Shown one piece after another: positions 7,367 to 14,076 of a stretch of DNA of 17,794 nt. Position 1 is the stretch's first letter. Each line of letters begins with the position of its first letter. The translations under genes were made by a program, and so were the position numbers. The notes under the pieces are model-generated. The model had not been told where the DNA came from. It did not search any database and worked only from the letters and a program-made list of their open reading frames with translations. Source of the stretch: an uncultured Eubacteriales bacterium (GTDB lineage Bacteria > Bacillota > Clostridia > Christensenellales > UBA1242); the NCBI GenBank assembly GCA_948512295.1, contig CAOQRA010000023.1, positions 1 to 17,794 on the forward strand, read 5' to 3'.

Positions 7367-7819
7367 ATGAAACAATTTGATGTTGTTCGGTAAAAAAAAG
7401 ATATTAATTTGCAGTTGAAAGACGGCAGCTATGGCATAGCTTTGGAAACCAATCAAGATGTTTCAACTGTTATGTTTTTAAATTTCAAAAATCATGGCGA
7501 TTATTGCATTCGTGAGGTTGGAAACTATGCGCTAGAGTATGTCCAAGATTTGCCCGAGGACTTTGCCTTACAAATTAAAAACAAAATTCAAGAATTTGAT
7601 ATTGAAAAGAAAAATTTTGAAACAAGCAGTTTTGAACAGTTTGATAATGTCATGTTAATTAATGAGAAGGCTAAGTATTTGAAAGAGGGGCTGGAAATGG
7701 GCGACATTGGCATGCTTAATAGTGAGTATGCTATCCTAGGCAAATGGGAGGTTATGTTTCCCAAAAATCATGGCGATATTTGTATGGTAGTGGACGAAAA
7801 GGACTTAAAGAAAATATAA
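7367..7819 (+). pseudogene. Tandem-repeat small-domain protein with in-frame stop at codon 9
   Basis: GGAGG lies eight bases before an ATG at 7367 that reads MKQFDVVR and then TAA (7391-7393). The same frame continues without another stop to 7819. The whole frame would encode about 150 residues built from two similar halves: one with DGSYGIAL and FKNHGDYCI, the other with MGDIGML and FPKNHGDICMV. The first half needs the residues before the TAA (VVR then KKDINLQLKDG) to match VMLINEKAKYLKEG in the second, so the upstream ATG is the ancestral start and the TAA is a nonsense change. A TTG at 7409 could restart translation and give 136 residues, but it has no Shine-Dalgarno site. I cannot name the domain; the layout suggests small beta-barrel modules. 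It ends at the shared terminator with tmk. Confidence 0.6.
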
Positions 7820-7846
7820 AAAGCATGTCAATTTGACATGCTTTTT
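7818..7846. terminator. Bidirectional terminator between convergent genes
   Basis: AAAAAGCATGTCA (7818-7830) pairs with TGACATGCTTTTT (7834-7846), a 13-bp perfect stem with a three-base loop and T-runs in both directions. It overlaps the stop codons of both flanking genes. Confidence 0.9.
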
Positions 7847-8507
7847 AGTTGTTTTCCGAGTTGCCCGCATTTAATTTTTCCAGGTTATCTTTTTGTCTAC
7901 ATTGTAATTTCAAAATCGCTTTTGCTATATTTTTATGCACTACGTCGATAGGCTCACGTGCGTCTAGGACCAAGAAGCGCTCTGGCTCTTTAGAGGCAAT
8001 ATAGTCATAGCCTTGTGCAACTTTCTCTTGGAAAGAAAGCCCTTCCATTTCCATTTTGTCCGCTTCATCTGCGTCGCGACGACATTGCGCCAACTTTGGC
8101 GAAATTTTTAAATAAATAGTAAGGTCTGGCTTGAGTCCTTCCAGCATTTGTCTATTGAGGGATAAAATATCATCCATTTCCATAACGCCGCGGGCGCTGC
8201 CTTGATAGGCGAGTGTAGAATCGTAATAACGGTCTGCAATTACAATATCGCCTTTTTCTAGGTGTGGCTTTATTACTTTTTCATAAAGTTCTACTCGTGA
8301 CGCCATGAAAAGCATAAGTTCTGCTTTGCCACACATTGTAATATCCTTGTCTTTCAATATTAGGTTTCGTATTTTTTCGCCTAGGATTGTGCCGCCGGGT
8401 TCTCTAACATAGACAAATTCAGGATATGTTTTCTTTAAAAGTTCAATTTGAGTAGATTTGCCGCAAGCATCGATGCCTTCTAGAGTGATAAAAATTCCCT
8501 TTTTCAT
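7845..8507 (-). CDS. tmk: Thymidylate kinase
   Basis: The enzyme phosphorylates dTMP to dTDP with ATP in DNA precursor synthesis. The 220 residues, usual for the family, start with MKKGIFITLEG and the P-loop GIDACGKST (11-19). REPGG (about 35-39) and DRYYDSTLAYQGSARG (about 92-107) follow, then a LID-region segment CRRDADEADKMEME (about 142-155). The start at 8507 is chosen because AGGAG lies nine bases upstream; a longer frame to 8540 would run through that site and the preceding hairpin. Only 18 bases separate the start from the T-run of a terminator-like hairpin at 8526-8554, so a promoter must lie upstream of that hairpin. That makes leader attenuation or read-through from spoVG possible. 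Confidence 0.96.
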   Translation of the reverse strand: MKKGIFITLEGIDACGKSTQIELLKKTYPEFVYVREPGGTILGEKIRNLILKDKDITMCGKAELMLFMASRVELYEKVIKPHLEKGDIVIADRYYDSTLAYQGSARGVMEMDDILSLNRQMLEGLKPDLTIYLKISPKLAQCRRDADEADKMEMEGLSFQEKVAQGYDYIASKEPERFLVLDAREPIDVVHKNIAKAILKLQCRQKDNLEKLNAGNSENN

Positions 8508-8525
8508 AAGTAAATCTCCTTTTTT

Positions 8526-8554
8526 AAAAAAAATATGCAATATCCGCTTGCATA
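8526..8554 (-). terminator. Terminator or attenuator hairpin in the tmk leader
   Basis: On the minus strand TATGCAA (8554-8548) pairs with TTGCATA (8540-8534) around a seven-base loop, followed by eight T (8533-8526). The tmk Shine-Dalgarno site lies about five bases further on. It may end leftward transcription coming from spoVG, or act as a leader attenuator for tmk. Confidence 0.5.
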
Positions 8555-8562
8555 TAATTATA
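8553..8562. promoter_or_regulatory. Palindromic two-way -10 element
   Basis: TATAATTATA reads TATAAT on both strands (plus 8553-8558, minus 8562-8557). It sits exactly between the rightward structured RNA and leftward tmk, so it could serve both. Neither side has a good -35; TTCAAA (minus 8583-8578) is a weak, closely spaced candidate. Confidence 0.4.
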
Positions 8563-8827
8563 AAAATTGTGTTTTAATTTGAACTAGAAGATTTCTAGGG
8601 GAAGCGGTATCCGCGACTAGAAATGTGTAAGGAAACCTCTTTTGCAGTTAAATAGCAAAACGATTTAACAAAAGCCCGAAAGAGGCACGCGGGGAATATG
8701 GATTTTAGATACCAAGTTCGTGGACTTGCAAGCGTTATAAAATTCCAACTGCCGCCCGCGATTTTTGCATACATAAATATCTACGGTTAGGTCTGGCCTT
8801 CGCAGGTAAAAATATATAGGCAATTTT
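8563..8827 (+). ncRNA. Structured non-coding RNA, possibly raiA-motif
   Basis: This stretch has no credible reading frame but many nested helices on the plus strand. ATTTCTAG (8591-8598) pairs with CTAGAAAT (8617-8624) around an inner hairpin GCGG/CCGC (8604-8607, 8611-8614). CCTCTTT (8636-8642) pairs with AAAGAGG (8679-8685). Inside it TTTGC/GCAAA (8641-8645, 8655-8659) and GTTAAAT/ATTTAAC (8647-8653, 8663-8669) interlock as an H-type pseudoknot. CGCGGG (8688-8693) pairs with CCCGCG (8755-8760) around hairpin CAAGT/ACTTG (8713-8717, 8724-8728). AAAATTG/CAATTTT (8563-8569, 8821-8827) may close the whole. Unpaired segments are purine-rich on this strand, which favours plus orientation. Size and multi-helix pseudoknot layout fit the raiA-motif class of Firmicutes and Actinobacteria, but that name is tentative. 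No motif of 6S, RNase P, tmRNA or SRP RNA is evident. Confidence 0.55.
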
Positions 8828-8837
8828 GTAGTAAAAA

Positions 8838-9104
8838 TTAATTTTCTACTGGCATTTTGGCATACGCATCCATAATGGCAGTGCGTATCATTTCACGTGT
8901 TTCAGTGTTGATTGGGTGAACGATGTCTTTATATTCGCCCTCTGGAGTTTTTCTTGATGGCATTGAAATAAATAATCCATCCTTTCCGTTGATGATTTTG
9001 ATGTCATGTACTACAAAGCAATCGTCAATTGTGATTGAAGCAACTGCCTTAAGTTTTGCATCGTCCTTTGTCACCATTCTTACTCTTACGTCTGTGATTT
9101 TCAA
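8838..9104 (-). CDS. spoVG: SpoVG family nucleic-acid-binding regulator
   Basis: SpoVG is a small DNA/RNA-binding regulator; in Bacillus it affects septation during sporulation, and it is kept in many Firmicutes. The 88 residues match the family along their length: KITDVRVRMV (2-11), ASITIDDCFVVHDIKII (22-38), GLFISMPSRKTPEGEYKDI (43-61) and HPINTETR (63-70). The start is a TTG at 9104, chosen because MKITDVRVR aligns with the family's start and AGGA lies 12 bases upstream; no in-frame ATG fits. A promoter precedes it. No clear terminator follows: transcription would run leftward across the antisense of the structured RNA to the hairpin at 8554-8526. SpoVG is also found in non-sporulating relatives, so it does not prove sporulation. 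Confidence 0.95.
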   Translation of the reverse strand: MKITDVRVRMVTKDDAKLKAVASITIDDCFVVHDIKIINGKDGLFISMPSRKTPEGEYKDIVHPINTETREMIRTAIMDAYAKMPVEN

Positions 9105-9150
9105 GTTAGTATACCGTCCTTTTAATATTTTGCCCTTTTGGCTTAATTTA

Positions 9151-9178
9151 ATAATAGCATTTTTATTTTAATTTTCAA
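9151..9178 (-). promoter_or_regulatory. Promoter of spoVG
   Basis: On the minus strand TTGAAA (9178-9173) and TATTAT (9156-9151) are 16 bases apart, about 47 bases before the spoVG start. It looks like a housekeeping promoter rather than the sigma-H type known in Bacillus. Confidence 0.6.
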
Positions 9179-9206
9179 AATGATTTTACGACATTTACAA
9201 CAATTT

Positions 9207-9215
9207 TGGCATAAA
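9207..9215 (+). promoter_or_regulatory. Possible extended -10 heading the peptidoglycan cluster
   Basis: TGGCATAAA fits a TGn extended -10 (hexamer CATAAA, 9210-9215). The hydrolase ATG follows seven bases later with no Shine-Dalgarno site, the same geometry as lysC. No good -35 is present. Confidence 0.35.
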
Positions 9216-9222
9216 AGTTAAT

Positions 9223-9948
9223 ATGGTGTTTACGTACAATGGAATAAAAGTACATTTTAGCCAGTATGGCGATAAATCAGAGAAACCATGTCTATTGTTA
9301 CATGGTTGGGGTGCCAGCAGTGAGGTTTTTGCTGGGCTGATGCAGCATTTTCCAAACAAAAATTTTATAACTATTGACTTTCCTCCTTTTGGTAAGAGCG
9401 AAAACGAACCTATAGATTGGAATATATTTACATATGTAAGTATGGTCATGAGTCTATGTGAACATTTGCACATAGCTACGTGTGATGTCCTTGGCCACTC
9501 TTTTGGTGGTCGAGTTGCAATTCTCTTAGCGGCACTTAAAAAGCAGCTTGTGGCTAATTTAATATTGGTAGATAGCGCTGGGATTCATCCAAAACGCTCT
9601 ATTAAATATTATTATAAAGTTTATAAGTATAAAATTTATCGTCACTTTGGCAAAGCAATTTCAAATGCAGGGTCTAGTGATTATCAAAAATTGTCGCCAC
9701 AGATGAAAAAAGTTTTTGTTAGTATAGTCAATCAAGATTTAGAAGAGTATTGCTTACGCATTCATGCGAACACACTCATTGTATTTGGTAAAAATGATAA
9801 AGATACGCCTATTTATATGGCTAAAAGTTTTAAAAAACTGATAAGAAATTCAAAGCTTGAAATTTTAGATGATGCTGGACATTATTCATTTTTAGACAGC
9901 CCGCTTTCATTTTATAGGCTTTTAGGACAGTTTTGGGAGGAAAAATGA
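9223..9948 (+). CDS. Alpha/beta-fold hydrolase at head of murF-ddl cluster
   Basis: This 241-residue serine hydrolase has the oxyanion strand LLLHGWG (24-30), the nucleophile elbow GHSFGG (91-96, Ser93), an acid in GKNDKDTP (189-196, Asp192 or Asp194) and the catalytic His220 in DAGHYSF (217-223). A short helical cap lies between about 122 and 175, rich in Tyr and Lys. No signal peptide is visible, so it is cytoplasmic. Its stop overlaps the murF start as ATGA, implying translational coupling and a link with cell-wall precursor metabolism; the substrate is unknown. The ATG at 9223 has no Shine-Dalgarno site and follows closely on a possible -10. Confidence 0.85.
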   Translation: MVFTYNGIKVHFSQYGDKSEKPCLLLHGWGASSEVFAGLMQHFPNKNFITIDFPPFGKSENEPIDWNIFTYVSMVMSLCEHLHIATCDVLGHSFGGRVAILLAALKKQLVANLILVDSAGIHPKRSIKYYYKVYKYKIYRHFGKAISNAGSSDYQKLSPQMKKVFVSIVNQDLEEYCLRIHANTLIVFGKNDKDTPIYMAKSFKKLIRNSKLEILDDAGHYSFLDSPLSFYRLLGQFWEEK

Positions 9949-11360
9949 TTTTTTTATATTCTTTTATAATCGCTTTAATAATGCTTATAATTTCATATGT
10001 ACATATCAAAACCTATCAACTTGTTGGCTATAACGCCTCTAAATTTTTAGATAGAAGCATAAAGTTTAATTTAGCAATAGGCGATAAAAACTCGCTTAAG
10101 TTTACAAAACGACTTATTAGATTTATTTTTATGTATTTTGTGCTTGTTTACGGTTTAAATCTTTTAGTGTTTGCGTTACTTCAGCATTGGGCTTTGATAT
10201 TGCTCGATATTATAGTCCTTATTCTTTTCTTGCCGCTTATAATGATGCTTGCGCATATTATTTTATGTCCATTAGAGCATTGGATTAAAAAATATTACAT
10301 GAATAAGGCAAAGAAAAAGCTTTTAAGCAAGAAATGCATCAAGATTGGAATTACTGGTAGTTATGGCAAGACCTCCACTAAGAATATACTTTATGAAATG
10401 CTATCTAAGCAGTTTAAGGTTTGCGTAACGCCTTCTAATTTTAATACGGAAATGGGAATAACGCGCACAATACTTGAAAATCTTGACGACCATGACATCT
10501 TTATCGCAGAAATGGGCGCAAGAAATGAGGGAGATATTGAGGTTTTAACTAGGCTTGTCGAGCCAGATTATGCGATTACTACTACCATAGGCCCTGCGCA
10601 TATTGAAACTTTTAAAAGTTTAGATGTGATAGAGCGCACTAAGTTTGAGCTTTTACGTTGCATGAGTCCAAATGGAAGTGCGGTTATAAATGGCGATAGC
10701 AATTCAGGGCAAAGACTATATAAGAAATGTACTCGTACTAAATTTTTGACTTGCAAGCCAAACAGTTTTGCCTATGCAAAGGATATAAAACTTGGAAAAG
10801 TGTGCACATTTACACTTGTTATAGATGGAAAAGAATTGGAAATGAAAACTAAGCTTCTAGGCAAATTCAACATTGATAACATTACAACTGCTGCGGCACT
10901 TGCTTATATTTTAGGCTTGAGTTTTAAAGATATAAAAGATGCTGTCTGGGCGATGAGTCCGACGCCACATAGGTTAGAACTTATTACAAGTGGAAAACTT
11001 TCTATATTAGATGATTCATATAATTCTAATATTATAGGAGCAAGCGAGGCACTTAAAACTATGAGTTTGTTTGAGGGGCGTAAAATTGTAATCACACCCG
11101 GGTTTGTGGAACTAGGAGATCAACAAGCAGCGGCAAACTTCAAGTTAGGTGCAGAAGTTGCTGACATCGCAGACTATGTAATCATAATGAATGAAATAAA
11201 TAAAAATCAAATTTGGGCAGGTCTAATAAGTCATAATTTTCCTAAAAGCAAAATCTTTTTTGCAAACACAAGAATGCAACAAAAGCAACAGCTTGAAAAA
11301 CTTACTTGTGAGAATTGCATAATTTTATTTGAAAATGATTTGCCTGATGATTATAAGTAA
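9945..11360 (+). CDS. murF: Membrane-anchored MurF-type ligase
   Basis: MurF adds D-Ala-D-Ala to UDP-MurNAc-tripeptide using ATP. In this 471-residue protein the first 130 or so residues are not the usual UDP-binding domain but hydrophobic segments at about 1-18, 56-79 and 84-108, followed by a basic linker. The Mur ligase core begins at IGITGSYGKTSTK (134-146, P-loop). NFNTEMGITRTI (165-176), AEMGARNEGDI (188-198) and TTTIGPAHIETF (212-223) follow, then the C-terminal domain with SPTPHRLELI and DDSYNSN, both MurF-like. It ends with LFENDLPDDYK. GGGAGG lies five bases before the ATG at 9945; an earlier in-frame ATG (9933) lies upstream of that site. It overlaps the hydrolase by ATGA and is followed 14 bases later by ddl. 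MurF is the best fit; another membrane-tethered Mur ligase cannot be excluded. Confidence 0.8.
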   Translation: MIFLYSFIIALIMLIISYVHIKTYQLVGYNASKFLDRSIKFNLAIGDKNSLKFTKRLIRFIFMYFVLVYGLNLLVFALLQHWALILLDIIVLILFLPLIMMLAHIILCPLEHWIKKYYMNKAKKKLLSKKCIKIGITGSYGKTSTKNILYEMLSKQFKVCVTPSNFNTEMGITRTILENLDDHDIFIAEMGARNEGDIEVLTRLVEPDYAITTTIGPAHIETFKSLDVIERTKFELLRCMSPNGSAVINGDSNSGQRLYKKCTRTKFLTCKPNSFAYAKDIKLGKVCTFTLVIDGKELEMKTKLLGKFNIDNITTAAALAYILGLSFKDIKDAVWAMSPTPHRLELITSGKLSILDDSYNSNIIGASEALKTMSLFEGRKIVITPGFVELGDQQAAANFKLGAEVADIADYVIIMNEINKNQIWAGLISHNFPKSKIFFANTRMQQKQQLEKLTCENCIILFENDLPDDYK

Positions 11361-11374
11361 AAAAAGGAGAAAAA

Positions 11375-12490
11375 ATGCAAGAAACTATTATGGTGCTTTT
11401 CGGTGGGAAAAGCGTAGAGCATGATATATCAATTATAACAGCTTTGCAGGCAATTAAAAGCTTGCCCTCAAAGTATCAAGCTTTGCCAGTATATATAGAT
11501 GAAAAAGGTCAATGGCTTATAGGAGAAAATTTTGACAAAGTGCAAACCTTTATTAATTTTAAAAATGCTAAGGTAAGCGAAGTTACTTTAAAATTAGGCG
11601 CGCCATATCTTCTAATTAATAAGCGTGGTAAGTTTAAAAATCAAATAAAAATTGATTGTGCGCTTTTATGTTTGCATGGTAAAAATGGTGAAGATGGAAG
11701 CGTTCAGGGTCTATTAAGGCTATGTGACATTCCATTTACATCTTGTACTCAAGTTTCAAGTGGCGTATGTATGGATAAAGCGCTTACTAAAAAAATACTC
11801 AGCTATCATCATCTATTAACTCCTAAATTTGTGGATTTTTATGCACATGATTTTAACTCATCTAAGTTTAAAATATTACAGCAAGTTGAAAAAGAACTCA
11901 CTTTTCCAGTAATTGTCAAGCCTGCACGTCTTGGAAGCAGTGTAGGTATTAGCATATGTGCAGATATTGACAGTTTAACTTCCAAAATTGAAAATGCTCT
12001 CTTATATGATAATAAAATATTGATAGAGGAATTTATTGACAGAGCTAGAGAGTATGCTTGTGCTGTTATCAAATTGTCAGATCGTGAAATATGCTCAAAT
12101 GTGCAAGAAATGAACAAAGGTGAAATTTACACTTTTGATGACAAATATATTGATAAAAAACAGCAAAATAGCAGTAAAATTCCAGCATCTTTTGAAAATA
12201 AGATAAAGAAACTCGCTGCAAAAACCTATAAGGCTTTGGAATGTGATGGCGTTGCCAGAGTGGATTTCTTATCAGATGGCCATGGTAAAATTTATGTGGG
12301 TGAAATTAACACGATACCAGGTTCACTTGCTTTTAACCTTTTTAACGAGCCTTTTAAAGACCTTTTAGAGTGTTTAATCAGCGAAGCCAAAAAGAAAATG
12401 GCAGATGAAGATAATGATTGTTATCAGTTTAATAGTCGCGCACTTGAAATATATTCTCAATATGAAGAAAGTAGTAAATATACAAAATAA
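11375..12490 (+). CDS. ddl: D-alanine-D-alanine ligase
   Basis: Ddl joins two D-alanines with ATP, supplying the MurF substrate. The 371 residues form an ATP-grasp enzyme. FGGKSVEHDISI (9-20) contains Glu15 of the first D-Ala site, LHGKNGEDGSVQG (100-112) follows, KPARLGSSVGI (182-192) is the ATP loop, EEFIDRAREYACAV (218-231) leads to the omega loop, and EINTIPGS (310-317) binds metal. In the omega loop, FDDKYIDKK keeps the Tyr (258) that corresponds by my alignment to E. coli DdlB Tyr216, which favours D-Ala-D-Ala over D-Ala-D-lactate. EHD.SI and INTIPGS differ a little from the commonest forms (EHEVS, NTMPG). AAGGAG lies before the ATG, 14 bases after murF stops. The last 25 or so residues are a polar extension. 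Confidence 0.93.
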   Translation: MQETIMVLFGGKSVEHDISIITALQAIKSLPSKYQALPVYIDEKGQWLIGENFDKVQTFINFKNAKVSEVTLKLGAPYLLINKRGKFKNQIKIDCALLCLHGKNGEDGSVQGLLRLCDIPFTSCTQVSSGVCMDKALTKKILSYHHLLTPKFVDFYAHDFNSSKFKILQQVEKELTFPVIVKPARLGSSVGISICADIDSLTSKIENALLYDNKILIEEFIDRAREYACAVIKLSDREICSNVQEMNKGEIYTFDDKYIDKKQQNSSKIPASFENKIKKLAAKTYKALECDGVARVDFLSDGHGKIYVGEINTIPGSLAFNLFNEPFKDLLECLISEAKKKMADEDNDCYQFNSRALEIYSQYEESSKYTK

Positions 12491-12504
12491 TGTATAAATA
12501 TACA
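12491..12504. repeat. Short inverted repeat after ddl
   Basis: TGTATAAATATACA is a perfect 6-bp dyad around two bases, directly after the ddl stop. It may be an operator or chance in AT-rich DNA. Confidence 0.25.
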
Positions 12505-12546
12505 TTTATAAATTTTCTGTCCTACTTTGTCGAGAATGCACTGATT

Positions 12547-12573
12547 TTGAAATAGAAAGCATTTAGTGATAAT
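12547..12573 (+). promoter_or_regulatory. Weak candidate promoter before murE
   Basis: TTGAAA (12547-12552) and GATAAT (12568-12573) are only 15 bases apart. The 116-base gap before murE is the only break in the cell-wall cluster long enough to hold an internal promoter. Confidence 0.3.
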
Positions 12574-12606
12574 AGAAGATGTAATATGAAGGTGGAGGCG
12601 CAAGAT

Positions 12607-14076
12607 ATGCAGTTATACAAAATATTAGAAGGGCTGGAGGCGGACTATAATAAGGCAAATGACGGCATGGAAATTTCTGGGATCACTCATGACAGCAGAA
12701 AGGTTCAACCGGGGTTCATCTATGTCAGTTTACTAGGCGTAAAAGAAAATGGCGAAAAATATATAGAAGAAGCCTTGTCTAAAGGGGCGCGGCTGGTTGT
12801 ATCCCAAATAGAGCGAGGCGCTAATGTAATAAAAGTTAAAGACTCAAGAAGTGCATATAGTTTAATGTGTAAAAACTTTTATGAAAAAGCTTCAGACAGT
12901 TTAAAACTCATTGGGGTTACAGGCACTAACGGAAAAACTACAATTGTAAATCTTCTTGCGGAAATACTTAGAAGTGCGGGCAAGTCTGCCGCTATCGTTG
13001 GAACAATGGGGATAAACTATAACGGCAATGTAATTGACACGGGGTTTACAACTCCAGACCCTGAAATTTTGCATAAGCATTTTTTAGAAATGAAAAATAG
13101 CGGTGTGGAATATGTGGTTATGGAGGCGTCTGCTCACGCCTTAGCTTTGAAAAAACTTGAGGGACTTAATTTTGAATTAGGTCTTTTGACCAATATAACT
13201 CAAGACCACCTTGACTTTTTTGGAAATATGGAAAATTACGCAAAAACAAAACTTTCGTTTTTTGACGGAAAACATATGAAGCTTGGGATTATTTGTTCGG
13301 ATGATGATTATGGAAGAAAACTTATTAATAATCCGAGTATGAGTCTTATAAGCTATGGACTTGATAATCCTAGTGATGTGTTTGCAGTTAACACAACTTC
13401 AGACTTTCGCCATTCTAAGTTTGTTTGTAATTGTCTTGATGAAATATTTGAAGTGCAAACAAACTTAGCGGGCAAATACAATATTGAAAACACTCTTGCT
13501 TCTATAGCGGCTGCAAGAGCAATTGGAATTAAAAAGCAAGATATAACTCGTGCGCTTAGATATATCAACCCAGTAGAGGGGCGTTTTAATGTTATTCGTC
13601 ATCATAAATGCAATATCGTAATTGATTATGCGCATACTCCTGACGGACTTAAAAAGGTTTTAGAGGAAGCTAAAGCACTTACTCGTGGTAAACTTATTGC
13701 AATTTTTGGTTGCGGTGGCAATCGCGATAGAAAGAAAAGGCCTATTATGGGTAAAGTAGCAAGTGGGCTTGCAGATAAAATTATTTTGACAAGTGATAAT
13801 CCACGTGATGAAGATCCGCTTGACATAATTTCAGAGATTGCAAAAGGAGTTGCAAATAGTGTGCCTTGTGAAATTTGTGAAAACAGGGCTAAAGCTATTG
13901 CTCATGGCATAGAACACGCTTCTCCAAATGACACGATTGTTATTGCTGGCAAAGGTGGGGAAAAGTATCAAGAAATCAAAGGTGAGAAAAAGCCTTACAA
14001 CGATTTTGACGCAGTATATGATTATTTTCGCAGCAATATAAAACTTCAGGAGGGGGAAGATGAGTCCAATTCTTAG
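12607..14076 (+). CDS. murE: UDP-MurNAc-tripeptide synthetase, meso-DAP type
   Basis: MurE adds the third residue to UDP-MurNAc-L-Ala-D-Glu. The 489 residues show all three domains: the N-terminal UDP domain with ITHDSRKVQPG (26-36), the ATPase domain with VTGTNGKTT (104-112), TTPDPE, MEASAHAL (172-179), NITQDHLDFFG and the AKTK lysine usually carbamylated, and the C-terminal domain with VEGRFNV, IDYAHTPDGL and FGCGGNRDRKKR. DNPRDEDP (397-404) is the signature of enzymes that take meso-diaminopimelate, so the wall is predicted to be of the mDAP type. I start at ATG 12607, with GGTGGAGG eight bases upstream; the in-frame ATG at 12586 lies before that site. The last 17 bases overlap mraY. Confidence 0.96.
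   Translation: MQLYKILEGLEADYNKANDGMEISGITHDSRKVQPGFIYVSLLGVKENGEKYIEEALSKGARLVVSQIERGANVIKVKDSRSAYSLMCKNFYEKASDSLKLIGVTGTNGKTTIVNLLAEILRSAGKSAAIVGTMGINYNGNVIDTGFTTPDPEILHKHFLEMKNSGVEYVVMEASAHALALKKLEGLNFELGLLTNITQDHLDFFGNMENYAKTKLSFFDGKHMKLGIICSDDDYGRKLINNPSMSLISYGLDNPSDVFAVNTTSDFRHSKFVCNCLDEIFEVQTNLAGKYNIENTLASIAAARAIGIKKQDITRALRYINPVEGRFNVIRHHKCNIVIDYAHTPDGLKKVLEEAKALTRGKLIAIFGCGGNRDRKKRPIMGKVASGLADKIILTSDNPRDEDPLDIISEIAKGVANSVPCEICENRAKAIAHGIEHASPNDTIVIAGKGGEKYQEIKGEKKPYNDFDAVYDYFRSNIKLQEGEDESNS

Noticed and set aside
8563..8827. 6S RNA, RNase P RNA, tmRNA or SRP RNA
   Set aside because: There is no long rod with a central bubble, no RNase P conserved core, no tmRNA tRNA-like ends with Ala acceptor, and no SRP GGAA/AGCAG loop arrangement that I can find.
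8923..9171. An 82-codon plus-strand frame opposite spoVG
   Set aside because: It is the reverse of a clear SpoVG match and of its promoter region, with no independent signals.
11375..12490. A D-Ala-D-lactate (vancomycin-resistance type) ligase
   Set aside because: The omega-loop KY tyrosine that marks D-Ala-D-Ala ligases appears to be kept, and no vanH or vanX-like gene is nearby.
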